From assembly GCA_031292055.1 (NCBI GenBank), contig JARLHV010000097.1, positions 1-58,723 on the forward strand: a stretch of 58,723 nucleotides of DNA, read 5' to 3'. Shown here piece after piece: positions 1 to 9,147 of this stretch. Position numbers and translations under genes: made by a program. A model generated the notes under the pieces. That model was not told the origin of the DNA. It made no database searches and saw only the letters and a program-made list of their open reading frames with translations. Numbering within the stretch: the stretch's first letter is position 1; every line of letters begins with the position of its first letter. The stretch is from Desulfosporosinus sp. Its GTDB lineage: Bacteria; Bacillota; Desulfitobacteriia; Desulfitobacteriales; Desulfitobacteriaceae.

Positions 1-272
1 AATTGTCCCCTAATGTCCTTAATTTCTTCATAAATGCCTGTACTAAGATACATCCCACGAAATAAGAACAAGGGCATGATGATGATTCGCGTAGCCCCAC
101 TTAATATTTTTTCAGTAATCGCACTCTTCAAGTCCGGCATTCCATGAGACATGAAAGCGGGTGTAACAGGCTTATCAAGAATGTGAGTAACCTTATTTGC
201 CACTTCGATAAGTCCATAATTTGCCTCTGACCTTCGGCTACCATGTCCAAGTAAGATTATTTCCGTTTGCAT
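1..272 (-). CDS. cbiX: CbiX-type sirohydrochlorin chelatase, N-terminal part (runs off window)
   Basis: The reading frame starts at the ATG ending at 272 and stays open to the window edge (about 90 codons). Residues 7-13 read LLGHGSR, the family signature with the metal-binding histidine (His10). CbiX/SirB chelatases insert cobalt, iron or nickel into sirohydrochlorin in the cytoplasm. It lies 16 nt behind the last permease gene of the metal ABC operon, so it is probably co-transcribed. Where many family members have a second histidine after FLF.G, this protein reads FLFRGMYLSTG, with tyrosine. This may be a subfamily difference; the metal cannot be assigned from sequence. Confidence 0.8.
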   Translation of the reverse strand, partial: MQTEIILLGHGSRRSEANYGLIEVANKVTHILDKPVTPAFMSHGMPDLKSAITEKILSGATRIIIMPLFLFRGMYLSTGIYEEIKDIRGQ

Positions 273-288
273 TACTCTTCCTCCATCC

Positions 289-1128
289 TCAGCACTGTAT
301 GATCCCCGCTTTTAGTCTAATATTCTTAACTCGAAAATAGTGAACTGCTCGGGCACACGCATAGAGTAGTGCTCCTGTCATGGAAACAAAAAATCCAATC
401 GGCCACCCTGATATATAGGCGAGAACGATTGATATCCAGACGGTCACAAGTGAAATAAGTAAGGACAGCGCCATTGCCTTACCGGGACTACTCGTCAAAT
501 AAACGCTCGTTGCATTAGGCCCGATAAGCAAGCTGAAACACAGCAATGCACCCACCACCGGCACGATAATCGCCGTGGCAAGTCCGACAACGACCAGAAA
601 ACATATTTCCAACAGTCGAACCGGCACACCTCGGGCTTCCGCTATTTCTCTGGAAACCGATGCCAGCAGCAGAGGACGGTATAAGAAAGCGAGGCACAAC
701 AAGCAGACAATGCCAATAAACGCCGTAGCCACAACCTGGTCAGAACTGACTCCCACAATTTGTCCGAACAAAAGAGCATAAGCACCTGTCGCGTATTTGT
801 TTGTTAATCCCAAAAAAAGCGCTCCTGCCCCAAGTGTGGCGACCAGCGTCAGCGCCGTGATGACGTCATTTCGCTCTTTATCGCCTAAATAACCGATCAG
901 CAGGGCTCCTCCCACGGCAAACGCCGCCAAACCACAGAGGGGGTTGATGTTTAAAAGCACGGCACCGGCTCCTCCTGCGAAACCAGCTTGAGGCAGGGCG
1001 TGGGCGGCGAAAGAAGAGCCACGGATAACCACAAAAAAGCCGATAAAGGCAGATAAAATAGCCACGATTGTTCCGCCAATCCAGGCATGGATCATGAAAG
1101 ACTGCGTGAAAATCCCTGCATCAAGCAT
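289..1128 (-). CDS. Metal ABC transporter permease (ZnuB/TroD type), second copy
   Basis: A 279-residue polytopic protein with about eight hydrophobic segments and the ABC-3 family motif GALLCFSLLIGPNA near residues 192-205. In this family two permease subunits and an ATPase import Zn, Mn or Fe delivered by a lipoprotein. It follows the preceding permease gene after 1 nt, so the pair is translationally linked. Two different permeases in one operon resemble TroC/TroD or MtsC layouts. The metal is uncertain. Confidence 0.9.
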   Translation of the reverse strand: MLDAGIFTQSFMIHAWIGGTIVAILSAFIGFFVVIRGSSFAAHALPQAGFAGGAGAVLLNINPLCGLAAFAVGGALLIGYLGDKERNDVITALTLVATLGAGALFLGLTNKYATGAYALLFGQIVGVSSDQVVATAFIGIVCLLCLAFLYRPLLLASVSREIAEARGVPVRLLEICFLVVVGLATAIIVPVVGALLCFSLLIGPNATSVYLTSSPGKAMALSLLISLVTVWISIVLAYISGWPIGFFVSMTGALLYACARAVHYFRVKNIRLKAGIIQC

Positions 1129-1129
1129 T

Positions 1130-2020
1130 TCACGTCACCCTCCTTACCATCATGATTCCCGATCCGGGGAGTTTTTCGCGAAGTCTTGTCAAAAGATAAA
1201 ACAATAAAATTAATGCACAGACAAAAAAGCTTACCGGCCATCCGCGTCTTACGGGAGGCCACAAAAAGCTATCGTAAGCAAGAACAATACCGATCCACAC
1301 GGCTAAAGTCCCCAGAACCGCTGAGTACAGCATGGCCAAGCCCAGTTTGTGGGTAATCCGTATGGCGGCAGCGGCAGGACCAATCAGCAGTGCGGTGCTA
1401 AGAAGTGCGCCGATAATGAACGATCCTTCTGCCACTACGAAAGAAAGCAATACAATAAACAATAGGCTGACAATACGCACGGGAACACCGCGTGTCCGCG
1501 CAAGGTCCGGATCTATCGAGCAGAGCAGTAGTGGGCGATAGATCGTGATAATGATGACTGTTGTGGCAGCGGTAAGGGCGACAACAATCGAAACCGTTGA
1601 GGGTTTTATAAGAAAAATGGACCCGAACAGGATCATCATCGGTGCGCCGGCTTGGCCGGTAAAATGGGTATCCAGATACAGGAACAGCGATTCAACTCCA
1701 AGTGCAACTGATAAAACAATACCGGTCGCCAAATCATGTTCACGCGCCCGATCGCCCATAAGTTCCACAACAGCAGCGGAGAGAACTCCAAAACCCAGAA
1801 ATCCCCACAAGGTATTGATTCCCATCAATACCGCGATTGCCGCGCCAGCACCGCCAAAATCAGCAATCGCATGCCCAACGAAAGATTGACCTCGAATGAC
1901 AACAAATACCCCCACCACGCCGGATATGGCCGCCACGACGCCTCCCAGCAACAGCGCATTCATGACTTGGGTATTTTGAAAGAACCCGGGCGCAAATAAT
2001 AGGTTTAAAAACCGGATCAT
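1130..2020 (-). CDS. Metal ABC transporter permease (ZnuB/TroC type), first copy
   Basis: A 296-residue membrane protein of the ABC-3 family, with the conserved stretch GALLSTALLIGPAAAAI around residues 204-220 and multiple transmembrane segments. It overlaps the end of the ATPase gene by 4 nt and is followed after 1 nt by a second permease. Both permeases share the G-SFVGHA / SFAAHALPQ motif near residues 45-55, as expected of diverged paralogues forming a heterodimeric channel. The substrate is probably Zn, Mn or another divalent metal. Confidence 0.9.
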   Translation of the reverse strand: MIRFLNLLFAPGFFQNTQVMNALLLGGVVAAISGVVGVFVVIRGQSFVGHAIADFGGAGAAIAVLMGINTLWGFLGFGVLSAAVVELMGDRAREHDLATGIVLSVALGVESLFLYLDTHFTGQAGAPMMILFGSIFLIKPSTVSIVVALTAATTVIIITIYRPLLLCSIDPDLARTRGVPVRIVSLLFIVLLSFVVAEGSFIIGALLSTALLIGPAAAAIRITHKLGLAMLYSAVLGTLAVWIGIVLAYDSFLWPPVRRGWPVSFFVCALILLFYLLTRLREKLPGSGIMMVRRVT

Positions 2021-2865
2021 GTAGCAGCCTCCGATTTACAGCAATTACATTCCAAAGGGTAACCGTTGATCCCGGAGTTATTGCCGCCCACCACCATGAT
2101 CCGCCCGTTCACATGAAGAACTTCCACTGGATATCCGTACAGCCCACTCAGCACGTCGTTGCGGAAAACATCTTCAACCCTACCCATGACTGCCTTTCCT
2201 TCCGCCAAATATAATACCCGATCCATTACGCTCAGCAGAGGATTCATGTCATGAGCCACCAAAATAACAGCAATCCCTTTTTCGCGTCCAATGCGTGAAA
2301 CCAGATTCACTACCTCGTAGGCGCTTTTGATATCAAGATTGGATAGCGGTTCATCCAGGAGCAGTAGTTGGGGATCTGTGAGCAGGGCCTGGGCGATGAG
2401 CAGCCGCTGCTGCTCACCGCCGGACAACTGTCCAACCGGAGAATCGGCAAATCGATAGGCATCGACTGCTTTGAGCATCTCATCCACACGTTTTTTTCTC
2501 ACTTTACTGGGGAGGGGAATACCCCATCGGTGCCCGTCTAGCCCAAGTGCCACCAAATCGCGCGCCCTTAAGGGAATATTGGGATCCAGGAACAATTTTT
2601 GCGGTACATAACCGATCAAGCGGTCTCCACTTTTGGCCGCCCGACCCAAAACACGAACACTTCCCTGGATGGGTGAAAGTAACCCGAGAATCACTTTGAA
2701 TAAGGTGGATTTTCCTGCCCCATTCGGGCCGATCAGCCCGATAAACTCTCCAGGAAAAACCTGAACATTGACATCGTTAAGGACGCAGCGCTGATTAAAC
2801 TGAACCCGTATATTCTCTATTGACAGAATCGCATCGCCTTTTTTAACTTTAACTGGACTTATCAT
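2017..2865 (-). CDS. Metal ABC transporter ATP-binding protein (ZnuC type)
   Basis: The start is placed at the ATG ending at 2865, which overlaps the lipoprotein stop codon as ATGA; the frame is open further upstream, but that part lies inside znuA. The 282-residue product has Walker A GPNGAGKST, signature LSGGEQQR, Walker B LLLLDEP and the H-loop VAHD. It energises import by the two permeases downstream. The C-terminus carries an unusual cysteine cluster (ECNCCKSEAAT), which might bind metal; that is speculation. Confidence 0.93.
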   Translation of the reverse strand: MISPVKVKKGDAILSIENIRVQFNQRCVLNDVNVQVFPGEFIGLIGPNGAGKSTLFKVILGLLSPIQGSVRVLGRAAKSGDRLIGYVPQKLFLDPNIPLRARDLVALGLDGHRWGIPLPSKVRKKRVDEMLKAVDAYRFADSPVGQLSGGEQQRLLIAQALLTDPQLLLLDEPLSNLDIKSAYEVVNLVSRIGREKGIAVILVAHDMNPLLSVMDRVLYLAEGKAVMGRVEDVFRNDVLSGLYGYPVEVLHVNGRIMVVGGNNSGINGYPLECNCCKSEAAT

Positions 2866-3833
2866 GAAAGACTCTCCGTCGAAACTCCGTTTTTCAACGC
2901 TTTCAATATGTTCGTGGTTTCTTCTTCCATCCATGTTTGATAGGTATGGTTAGCGGGCATCGTTTCGTAGACTCCGACAACCGGAATGTTGTTACTTTTG
3001 GCAAGATCCAGTAAAGCTTTCGTCGTATCGCTCACCGCCTGCGTGTTATAAATGAAAACTTTTACCTGCTTGTTGTTAAAGAGATCCTGCTGTGTTTTCA
3101 CATCCTGAGGGGAAGGATCAGTACCGTTCATAATTGCGGACTGAAATGCCCAAGGTGTTTTAATATCCAGATTCGCAGCCTGCAGCAGGTAATCGGACAC
3201 CGGTTCGGTAACCGCAACCCCGGTATGGGCATAGTCCTGTTGAAGCTGATTAAGGTCGTCAGTCCATGTTTTTAGCGAATTATTGAATTGCGTCAACTGG
3301 TCTTCAAAATATTGTTTTTGATCAGGCAGTTGTTTTTCCAGATCCTTGGCAATCAGCACGGCCACCTTGGGCATCGTATCCGTTTTGTACCAAATGTGCG
3401 GGTTTTTCGTATCATCAGAATAGCCCAGCTCTTTGGCGACATTGATTACAGTCCGATTTGAATTGGGGGAAGCTGCTACAAGTTTATCAATAAAATCATC
3501 ATAGCCGAGGCCATTTTGGACAATAAGAGTTGCCTTATTAACGATGGATGCATCTTTAGTGTCCGCTTCATAAGAATGCGGGTCGACACTGGGGTCACTC
3601 ATGATAGCTGCAACCGTAACATATTTACCACCAATTTGTTTAATGACATCTGCATATTCATTTTCTGCGCCAACCGCCTGGACTACTTTTTCACTTGTCG
3701 GCGGAGTTACAGCGGCTGTAGGAGCCTGAGTCCCGCAACCTAACAAGGAAATTGAGATTAAAGCCGAAAGAATACCAAATAATACTCTTCTTCTCTGGAC
3801 ATTTTTCAGAAAACTTAAGTCGATTCGATTCAT
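2862..3833 (-). CDS. Metal-binding lipoprotein of ABC importer (ZnuA/TroA type)
   Basis: The start is chosen at the ATG ending at 3833 because AGGAG sits 7 nt before it; an ATG five codons earlier overlaps that ribosome site. The protein has 323 residues, a signal peptide and lipobox LLGC (Cys33), so it is membrane-anchored outside the cell. The family metal ligands appear as DPHSYE and NPHIWY; the usual third histidine region instead reads TEPVSDYLLQAANL, a variant seen in part of the family. It is first in an operon with ATPase, two permeases and cbiX. Zn is the default guess, Mn or Co possible. Confidence 0.9.
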   Translation of the reverse strand: MNRIDLSFLKNVQRRRVLFGILSALISISLLGCGTQAPTAAVTPPTSEKVVQAVGAENEYADVIKQIGGKYVTVAAIMSDPSVDPHSYEADTKDASIVNKATLIVQNGLGYDDFIDKLVAASPNSNRTVINVAKELGYSDDTKNPHIWYKTDTMPKVAVLIAKDLEKQLPDQKQYFEDQLTQFNNSLKTWTDDLNQLQQDYAHTGVAVTEPVSDYLLQAANLDIKTPWAFQSAIMNGTDPSPQDVKTQQDLFNNKQVKVFIYNTQAVSDTTKALLDLAKSNNIPVVGVYETMPANHTYQTWMEEETTNILKALKNGVSTESLS

Positions 3834-3920
3834 ATTGTCACTCCTCATGTAATTGAAGTAATGTGTACCCTACCAGTCTAGCTTTATAAGGAATGTAGAG
3901 CGGTTATGGAATTCCCCCTT

Positions 3921-3946
3921 TCTTGATTTCTGTTTATAAATCAAGA
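3921..3946. repeat. Perfect 9-bp inverted repeat in the metal-operon leader
   Basis: TCTTGATTT at 3921-3929 is the exact reverse complement of AAATCAAGA at 3938-3946, with an 8-nt spacer. It lies in the untranslated leader between the promoter and the lipoprotein gene. It could be a second operator or an mRNA hairpin. Confidence 0.6.
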
Positions 3947-3952
3947 AATGCG

Positions 3953-3975
3953 ATGCAAATGCATCTTATTTGCAT
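3953..3975. promoter_or_regulatory. Candidate metal-repressor operator (8-bp inverted repeat)
   Basis: ATGCAAAT at 3953-3960 and ATTTGCAT at 3968-3975 are perfect inverted repeats with a 7-nt spacer, just downstream of the -10 box at 3983-3988 and so near the transcription start. The size and position suit a Fur/Zur-class or other metal-dependent repressor. The half-site is not one I can assign to a named regulator. Confidence 0.55.
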
Positions 3976-3982
3976 TTACTTA

Positions 3983-4010
3983 ATTATACACTAGTATCCC
4001 TAATTGTAAA
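3983..4010 (-). promoter_or_regulatory. Sigma-A-type promoter of the metal importer operon
   Basis: On the minus strand TTTACA (4005-4010) and TATAAT (3983-3988) are separated by 16 nt, directly upstream of the metal ABC operon. The adjacent palindrome suggests repression. Confidence 0.7.
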
Positions 4011-4073
4011 TCAATATTTTTCTCCTTAATAATCGAATCTATGCAATATGTAGTTGTAGTACAACAGTTGACA

Positions 4074-4115
4074 TAAAAAAACGCTGGTCAAGTTTTTTAA
4101 CCTCGATCAGCGTTT
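4074..4115 (-). terminator. Intrinsic terminator downstream of the decayed nik-like operon
   Basis: On the minus strand a 13-bp stem with G-U pairs (AACGCTGATCGAG with CTTGACCAGCGTT) is followed by a run of T. It separates the pseudogene block from the metal operon. Confidence 0.75.
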
Positions 4116-4213
4116 CACTTTAAAATATCTCCTTACATGCTAAAGTGAGTATTAGAGCTAAGCCTGAATTCATAAAGCCTAGCTCTTTATCTTATCTTCT
4201 GTGGATGAAGTTT

Positions 4214-4440
4214 TTATTTTGTATTGGTAAGCTGCTGATTTGATGAAGTTTCTTTTTCCTGTCCCATCAATATATATGCTGCCGTAAGTAGCACTAGTAA
4301 CCCCAAACAATAAATCGCGAAAAACTGGCTAAAACCTACACTCTGGATGCACAGGCCACCGATAGCGGTGCCAATACCGCCGCCACCCATGAAGCAAAAT
4401 TGGTGGCAATGGTCGTTAAGGTAGAGTGTGCCAGCATAAA
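4214..4440 (-). pseudogene. C-terminal remnant of an MFS permease
   Basis: The last part of the ATPase-like reading frame is not ATPase sequence: it reads CFMGGGGIGTAIGGL and then two hydrophobic segments, like the last helices of a major facilitator permease. In another frame just before it, MLAHSTLTTIATNFA, also MFS-like, can be read, so a deletion or frameshift lies between. The fragment is fused behind the truncated ATPase frame. Confidence 0.65.
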
Positions 4441-5383
4441 AGCACCTCACAAAATGATTTGCTCCAACTTCTGAAATTTCGGGATGAAGCGCAGCACAGT
4501 CAGAGCAAGCTATTCTGCATCTAGGTTGAAACCTGCATCCCGGTGGAAGCAAGGAAAGGCTAGGGCCGAAACCGGGAATAAGTTTAAAACCTCTCCCTGG
4601 CAAAGAATCAATCAGGGATTGGGTATAAGGGTGTTTGGGCTTGGCCAATATACCGGCTGCTGAACCCATTTCCACGATTTCTCCAGCATACATAACGGCT
4701 ATCCGATCGGCAAGTACAGCGGCAACCGAAAAATCATGGGTGATCAGCAGCATTGATGAGCTATTCTCAGCCGCCTGTTCTCTCAACAGATTCACAACTT
4801 CCTTCCTTAACACCGCATCAAGCCCTTTCGTAGGCTCGTCCACTAAGATAAGCTGCGGCTTACAAGCCACCCCCATAGACACCAACACCCTCTGCCGCAT
4901 CCCACCACTCAGTTGATGAGGATAGAAGTTCATCCTTTTAGCTGGATCAGGAAGCTGCAAGCGAGTAAACAGGTTTACAACCTTCTTTTGTGCTTCTAAT
5001 TTTCCAATTTTTTTGTGAAGCTGAATGACTTCCCTGACTTGCCAACCAATCTTGAGCAGCGGATTAAGAGAGCTCGCCTGACTTTGGGGAATCATCCCGA
5101 TTTCCTGCCCTCGCAGCTTGCGCAGTTCCTCTGTACTTGCTTCTAGAATTTCTAACCCTTTGTAGCGGATACTTCCTTCAATCTGCGAATTCTTGGGTAA
5201 GAGGCGAAGAATGGAAAGGGCTAGGACGGATTTTCCGCAGCCAGTTTCTCCAACCAACGCCAGAGTTTCCTGATGATAAATATCAAGAGAAACATCGTCA
5301 ACTGCTTTAACTACAGTCTCTTTTACTTGAAAATAAGTACTAAGGACACGGATGGAAAGTAACGGGGATGATACCTGCCGCAA
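4437..5383 (-). pseudogene. NikD/OppD-type ATPase, chimeric at both ends
   Basis: The core is a good Opp/Nik ATPase: Walker A GETGCGKS, signature LSGGMRQR, Walker B LILVDEPTKGLD, and the C-terminal cysteine region (CRFQPRCRIACSDC) of this family. However, the frame opens at a TTG inside permease sequence with no ribosome site, and it runs past its natural end (near VRCFYAG) into the MFS remnant. Since nikC is missing and nikA and nikB are broken, I read this as a decaying gene, though the ATPase core itself is uninterrupted. Confidence 0.7.
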
Positions 5384-5941
5384 GTGTTACACAAGGCAAG
5401 ACCAAGGAAGATACGCCCCTAAATCCAGCCACCGGAAACAGGTCAAAACCGAGAGAAAAAACAATAATCAGCAAATAGGCCAACCAGAAACTGGGCATAG
5501 CTACGGCAAAAAGAGCACTAATTCGGCCTAAGTGGTCAAAAGAAGAGTTCCTCTTCACTGCACACAGAATTCCGAGCGGAATAGCAATCAAGAGCGAGAG
5601 CGCCACGCTCAAAGCCGCCAGCAACGCTGTCGCTGGGACCTCAGCCTGATTAGCTCTGCTACCGGAACTCTGTAAACGTAGGAATCTCCCAAATTCCCTT
5701 GAACTGCTTGCTTTGCCCAGCGATAATACTGTTTATACAAGGGATCACTCAACTTATACCGCGCTGTGATCTCAGTTATTTCCGCATCAGTTGGAATCTC
5801 TTCCAGACCAATGAAAGCATACTTCAAGATAGTTACTGGGGTAGAACCCGGCGTCAAATGTAATATGCCAAAGGTAAGAATGGAGGTAGCAACAACCACA
5901 AGGATTGTTGCCACCAAACGTTTGAAAATAAATTTCCACAT
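5365..5941 (-). pseudogene. NikB/DppB-type permease, frameshifted and truncated
   Basis: The N-terminus (MWKFIFKRLVATILVVVAT, then the family LTPGSTP motif) is in one frame up to about VAELIR; the continuation AEVPATALLAALSVALS lies in another frame, so there is a frameshift near 5640. The second piece stops at LAAGIIP, where it joins the ATPase sequence near 5365. The loop and helices carrying the coupling motif are lost, and no nikC follows. Confidence 0.8.
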
Positions 5942-5947
5942 TATATT

Positions 5948-6142
5948 CTACTCCTTGATATTCATTTCATTGGTCAGCATATAATCGTACGCGGTGGGGT
6001 TAAAGACAAAATTATTAACTTTGCTCTTCATTGCCACAGCGACACCATAATAGGCAATCGGCAGTACGGGCTCTTGATCTTCCAGAATTTGCTGTACTTG
6101 CTTTGTTATTACATTCATAGTCTTTCCGATGTTGCAAATCCT
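5948..6142 (-). pseudogene. C-terminal remnant of an Opp/Nik substrate-binding protein
   Basis: The frame reads ITKQVQQILEDQEPVLPIAY and ends NPTAYDYMLTNEMNIKE, matching the conserved end of family-5 binding proteins (lipoproteins feeding Opp/Nik importers). The first 450 or so residues are absent. It abuts the nikB remnant in the usual operon order, so this was a nikABCD-like operon. Confidence 0.75.
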
Positions 6143-6220
6143 CTGTTGTGGAGTAGCCGTCCCGCAAAGCAAGAGCACCACGGATGGCGTGACCATCAAC
6201 GCCTGCCAAATAGTTCCTCA

Positions 6221-6925
6221 TTATATAATAAATTGTTCGGCACCACATACTTCAAACCCTCGAAAAGAGAAGGGCAAATTCTTTTCAGACCACCAAGTTA
6301 ATTTCTTCAAATCCTGCTCGTTCCTAAATAGTTTGTTACGATCCGTGCTTCTACAGCTCTGCACCACATAATTCGAAGCAATTTTGAAATCTAAAATAAT
6401 GCTTAATATATCATCTGCTTCAAGTTCAGGGCAAAATGTTGTTCTGAATTCATGCTCAAGTCCGCTATTCATAATGACTTCGACACTTTCTCGAATTGAC
6501 AATAGCTCTGACGGGCTTGTCCCTGTAATACTTTCATATTTGCTGAGCGGGGCCTTTAAGTCCATAGCAATAAAATCTAGCAGTTTATCTTCTAGCAACG
6601 ATCTCAAGCTATCCGGATTTGTCCCGTTGGTGTCAAGCTTTACGAGCAAACTCATTGCTTTCAATTCTTCGATAAAAACGTGAAGATTTTTTTGCAGCGT
6701 CGGCTCTCCGCCGCTTACAACCACTGCATCGATCATTCCTTTTCTTTTTGCAAGGAATTCAATAATCTCCTCAGGCTGAATACCAGTTGAAGCCTCCTTT
6801 TTTTCTATAAGCCCAAAGTTGTGACAATAACCACAGCCTAAATTACAGCCCTGCGTAAAAACCACAGACGCTATCTTGCCCGGATAATCCACAAAGGACG
6901 TCTTTACAAATCCTGCGATATTCAT
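6221..6925 (-). CDS. nrdG: Anaerobic ribonucleotide reductase activating protein
   Basis: A 234-residue radical-SAM enzyme with cysteines 27, 31 and 34 in CNLGCGYC (CX3CX2C, binding the 4Fe-4S cluster) and SGGEPTLQ near residue 71 for SAM binding. It generates the glycyl radical on NrdD. The N-terminus FVKTSFVDYPGKIASVVF is typical of the clostridial NrdG type. Its ATG overlaps the nrdD stop (ATGA), so translation is coupled. The C-terminal end, around position 6250, borders the decayed nik block. Confidence 0.93.
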   Translation of the reverse strand: MNIAGFVKTSFVDYPGKIASVVFTQGCNLGCGYCHNFGLIEKKEASTGIQPEEIIEFLAKRKGMIDAVVVSGGEPTLQKNLHVFIEELKAMSLLVKLDTNGTNPDSLRSLLEDKLLDFIAMDLKAPLSKYESITGTSPSELLSIRESVEVIMNSGLEHEFRTTFCPELEADDILSIILDFKIASNYVVQSCRSTDRNKLFRNEQDLKKLTWWSEKNLPFSFRGFEVCGAEQFII

Positions 6926-9012
6926 CCTACCACCTCTGGCATCAGGAATTTTTTCCGCTGGGTGTACTCCTCTTTCTTCCCAATATTATAGTTCTTCACC
7001 GGTCTAAGGTATCCTGTCACACGGGACCACACTTCGGCTTCGGCACCACATACAGGGCAATTGAAATGTTCTCCGCTGAGGTATCCGTGAGAGTCGCAGA
7101 TACTGAAAGTTGGAGTAATCGAGATATAAGGGATTTTGTGTTTGTTAAATATTTTTTGAATAAGCAGCTTACAAACCTGTATATCCTCAACCGCTTCTCC
7201 GAGATAGAGGTGCTGAACCGTTCCTCCGGTGTAGAGAGACTGCAATTCGTCCTGTAGCTCCAAAACCTCAAAAATATCATCTGTATACCCTACCGGAAGT
7301 TGGGTTGAGTTTGAATAATAAGGAACTTCTTCACTTGCCGTAATAATTGAGTCATATTTTTTAGTATCCAACAGAGCCAGCCGATAGGAGGTCCCCTCTG
7401 CAGGCGTGGCCTCTAAGTTGTAGACGTTTCCGGTCTCCTGTTGAAATTTAACGAGAAGCTCTCGCAAATAATTCATGACACTAACTGAAAATTCCCGACC
7501 TTCTTCCGTTTCAATTCCTTTCCCCATGAAATTCAGTAACGCTTCATGCATTCCGACGATACCGATCGTACTGAAATGATTGTGCCAATAATGCCCAGTC
7601 CGTTCCTTTGCGTGTCTCAAATAATAGCAGGAATAGGGATAAAGACCCCGATCTGACTGCTGCTCAATAATTTTTCGCTTGATTTCCAAGGCCGTGCGCC
7701 CGATCTCAGCCATTTGTTTCAGGCGTTCCATAAATTCCTGTTTCGTTTTGGCTAGATACGCTAATCTAGGCAGGTTAATGGTAACGACACCGATTGATCC
7801 TGTGAGAGGATTGCTTCCGAACAAACCCCCACCTCTTTTTCTAAGTTCGCCCGTATCAAGCCTTAACCGGCAGCACATAGATACGGCATCTTCGGGAGAC
7901 AGATCTGAGTTAACGTAATTAGCGAAATAAGGGATCCCATACTTACACGTAATTCTCATAAAGGCATCTGCTACAGAACTCTCCCAATCAAAGTCTTTGG
8001 TAATATTGAGGGTTGGAATCGGAAAAGTAAATACTCTTCCTTTTGAATCCCCTTCCAGCATCACTTCACAGAACGCCAAGTTGAACTTATCCAGCTCTTC
8101 CTGAAAGTCTCCATATTTATCCGCAGTATACGTTCCACCCCTAATTACCTGTTCATCTCTCAACGTGGACGGCACCTTGATGTCAAACGTCAGGTTGGAA
8201 AAGGGGCACTGAAATCCAACCCGTGTAGGAACATTAATGTTAAAAACGAATTCTTGCAAACACTGTTTGACTTGGGTGAAGGTCAACTGGTCATTCCGAA
8301 TAAACGGCGCACAAAAGGTATCAAAACTTGACCAGGCCTGTGCTCCGGCTGTTTCCCCTTGGGTAGTAAAGGTAGAATTTACGATTTGTCCAAGGAACGA
8401 TCGCAAATGTTTAGCCGGACCGCTTTCCACCTTGCCGGGTACTCCTCCGAATCCGTCCAGAAGAAGCTGTCTCAAATCCCAACCTGCACAATAGGGTCCA
8501 AAGAAGCCCAAGTCATGGATATGGCAGTCTCCACTTTCATGCGCCTCTCGAACCTCCTGAGGATAGATCTCATAAAGCCAATACTTTTTGGTAAAAGCTT
8601 CTCGGATATAATTGTTTAAACCATTAATGCTTTTTTGGGTGTTAGCATTTTCACTAATTTGCCAGTCCTTATCTCCTAAGTAGTCGGAAAACATGCCAAT
8701 CGTCGCGCCAATAAGGGCATCCATCTCACGGGTGCTTTTCCTTTTCTGACGATAAAGTATGAAAGCTTTGGCTGTTTTAGCATGTCCGTTTTCTATGAGG
8801 ACTTTTTCGACGATATCCTGGATCGATTCTACATCCGGTTGCTTGTCCCTAAAATCTCTTTGTAAGACCTCGACAACTTGTCTGGCTATTTCCTCAGCAC
8901 GCTCATAGTCTGATCCTCCACAAGCTGTGGCAGCTTTATAAATTGCATGCACTATTTTCTCTTGATTGAAGGTCTCAACTCTTCCATCTCTTTTAATAAT
9001 TCCTGTTAACAT
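6922..9012 (-). CDS. nrdD: Anaerobic (class III) ribonucleoside-triphosphate reductase
   Basis: The start at 9012 is chosen because GGAGG lies 10 nt upstream; the longer open frame would run through the terminator hairpin. The 696-residue protein begins with an ATP-cone (ITGIIKRDGRVE-type, about residues 1-90), followed by the reductase core, a C-terminal zinc site (CPVC) and the glycyl-radical motif RVTGYLRP. It makes deoxyribonucleotides without oxygen. It is coupled to nrdG and lies behind a cobalamin riboswitch with a terminator, implying it is shut down when B12 is plentiful. Confidence 0.95.
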   Translation of the reverse strand: MLTGIIKRDGRVETFNQEKIVHAIYKAATACGGSDYERAEEIARQVVEVLQRDFRDKQPDVESIQDIVEKVLIENGHAKTAKAFILYRQKRKSTREMDALIGATIGMFSDYLGDKDWQISENANTQKSINGLNNYIREAFTKKYWLYEIYPQEVREAHESGDCHIHDLGFFGPYCAGWDLRQLLLDGFGGVPGKVESGPAKHLRSFLGQIVNSTFTTQGETAGAQAWSSFDTFCAPFIRNDQLTFTQVKQCLQEFVFNINVPTRVGFQCPFSNLTFDIKVPSTLRDEQVIRGGTYTADKYGDFQEELDKFNLAFCEVMLEGDSKGRVFTFPIPTLNITKDFDWESSVADAFMRITCKYGIPYFANYVNSDLSPEDAVSMCCRLRLDTGELRKRGGGLFGSNPLTGSIGVVTINLPRLAYLAKTKQEFMERLKQMAEIGRTALEIKRKIIEQQSDRGLYPYSCYYLRHAKERTGHYWHNHFSTIGIVGMHEALLNFMGKGIETEEGREFSVSVMNYLRELLVKFQQETGNVYNLEATPAEGTSYRLALLDTKKYDSIITASEEVPYYSNSTQLPVGYTDDIFEVLELQDELQSLYTGGTVQHLYLGEAVEDIQVCKLLIQKIFNKHKIPYISITPTFSICDSHGYLSGEHFNCPVCGAEAEVWSRVTGYLRPVKNYNIGKKEEYTQRKKFLMPEVVG

Positions 9013-9040
9013 CTGCAAGTAACCTCCATTTTTCCCAATT

Positions 9041-9073
9041 AAAAAGCCCCTCGACGATGAGCGCCAAGAGGCT
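9041..9073 (-). terminator. Riboswitch-controlled intrinsic terminator before nrdD
   Basis: On the minus strand, 9073-9062 pairs with 9056-9045 (12 bp with several G-U pairs, 5-nt loop), followed by TTTTT. It sits between the cobalamin aptamer and the nrdD ribosome site, the usual place for the expression platform. Confidence 0.8.
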
Positions 9074-9147
9074 GTGTTTATCCCTAAATACAACACTTAC
9101 TTATGGAACCCCTCTATCGCTCGTAGAGTTAGTGGTTCATTCAACAA

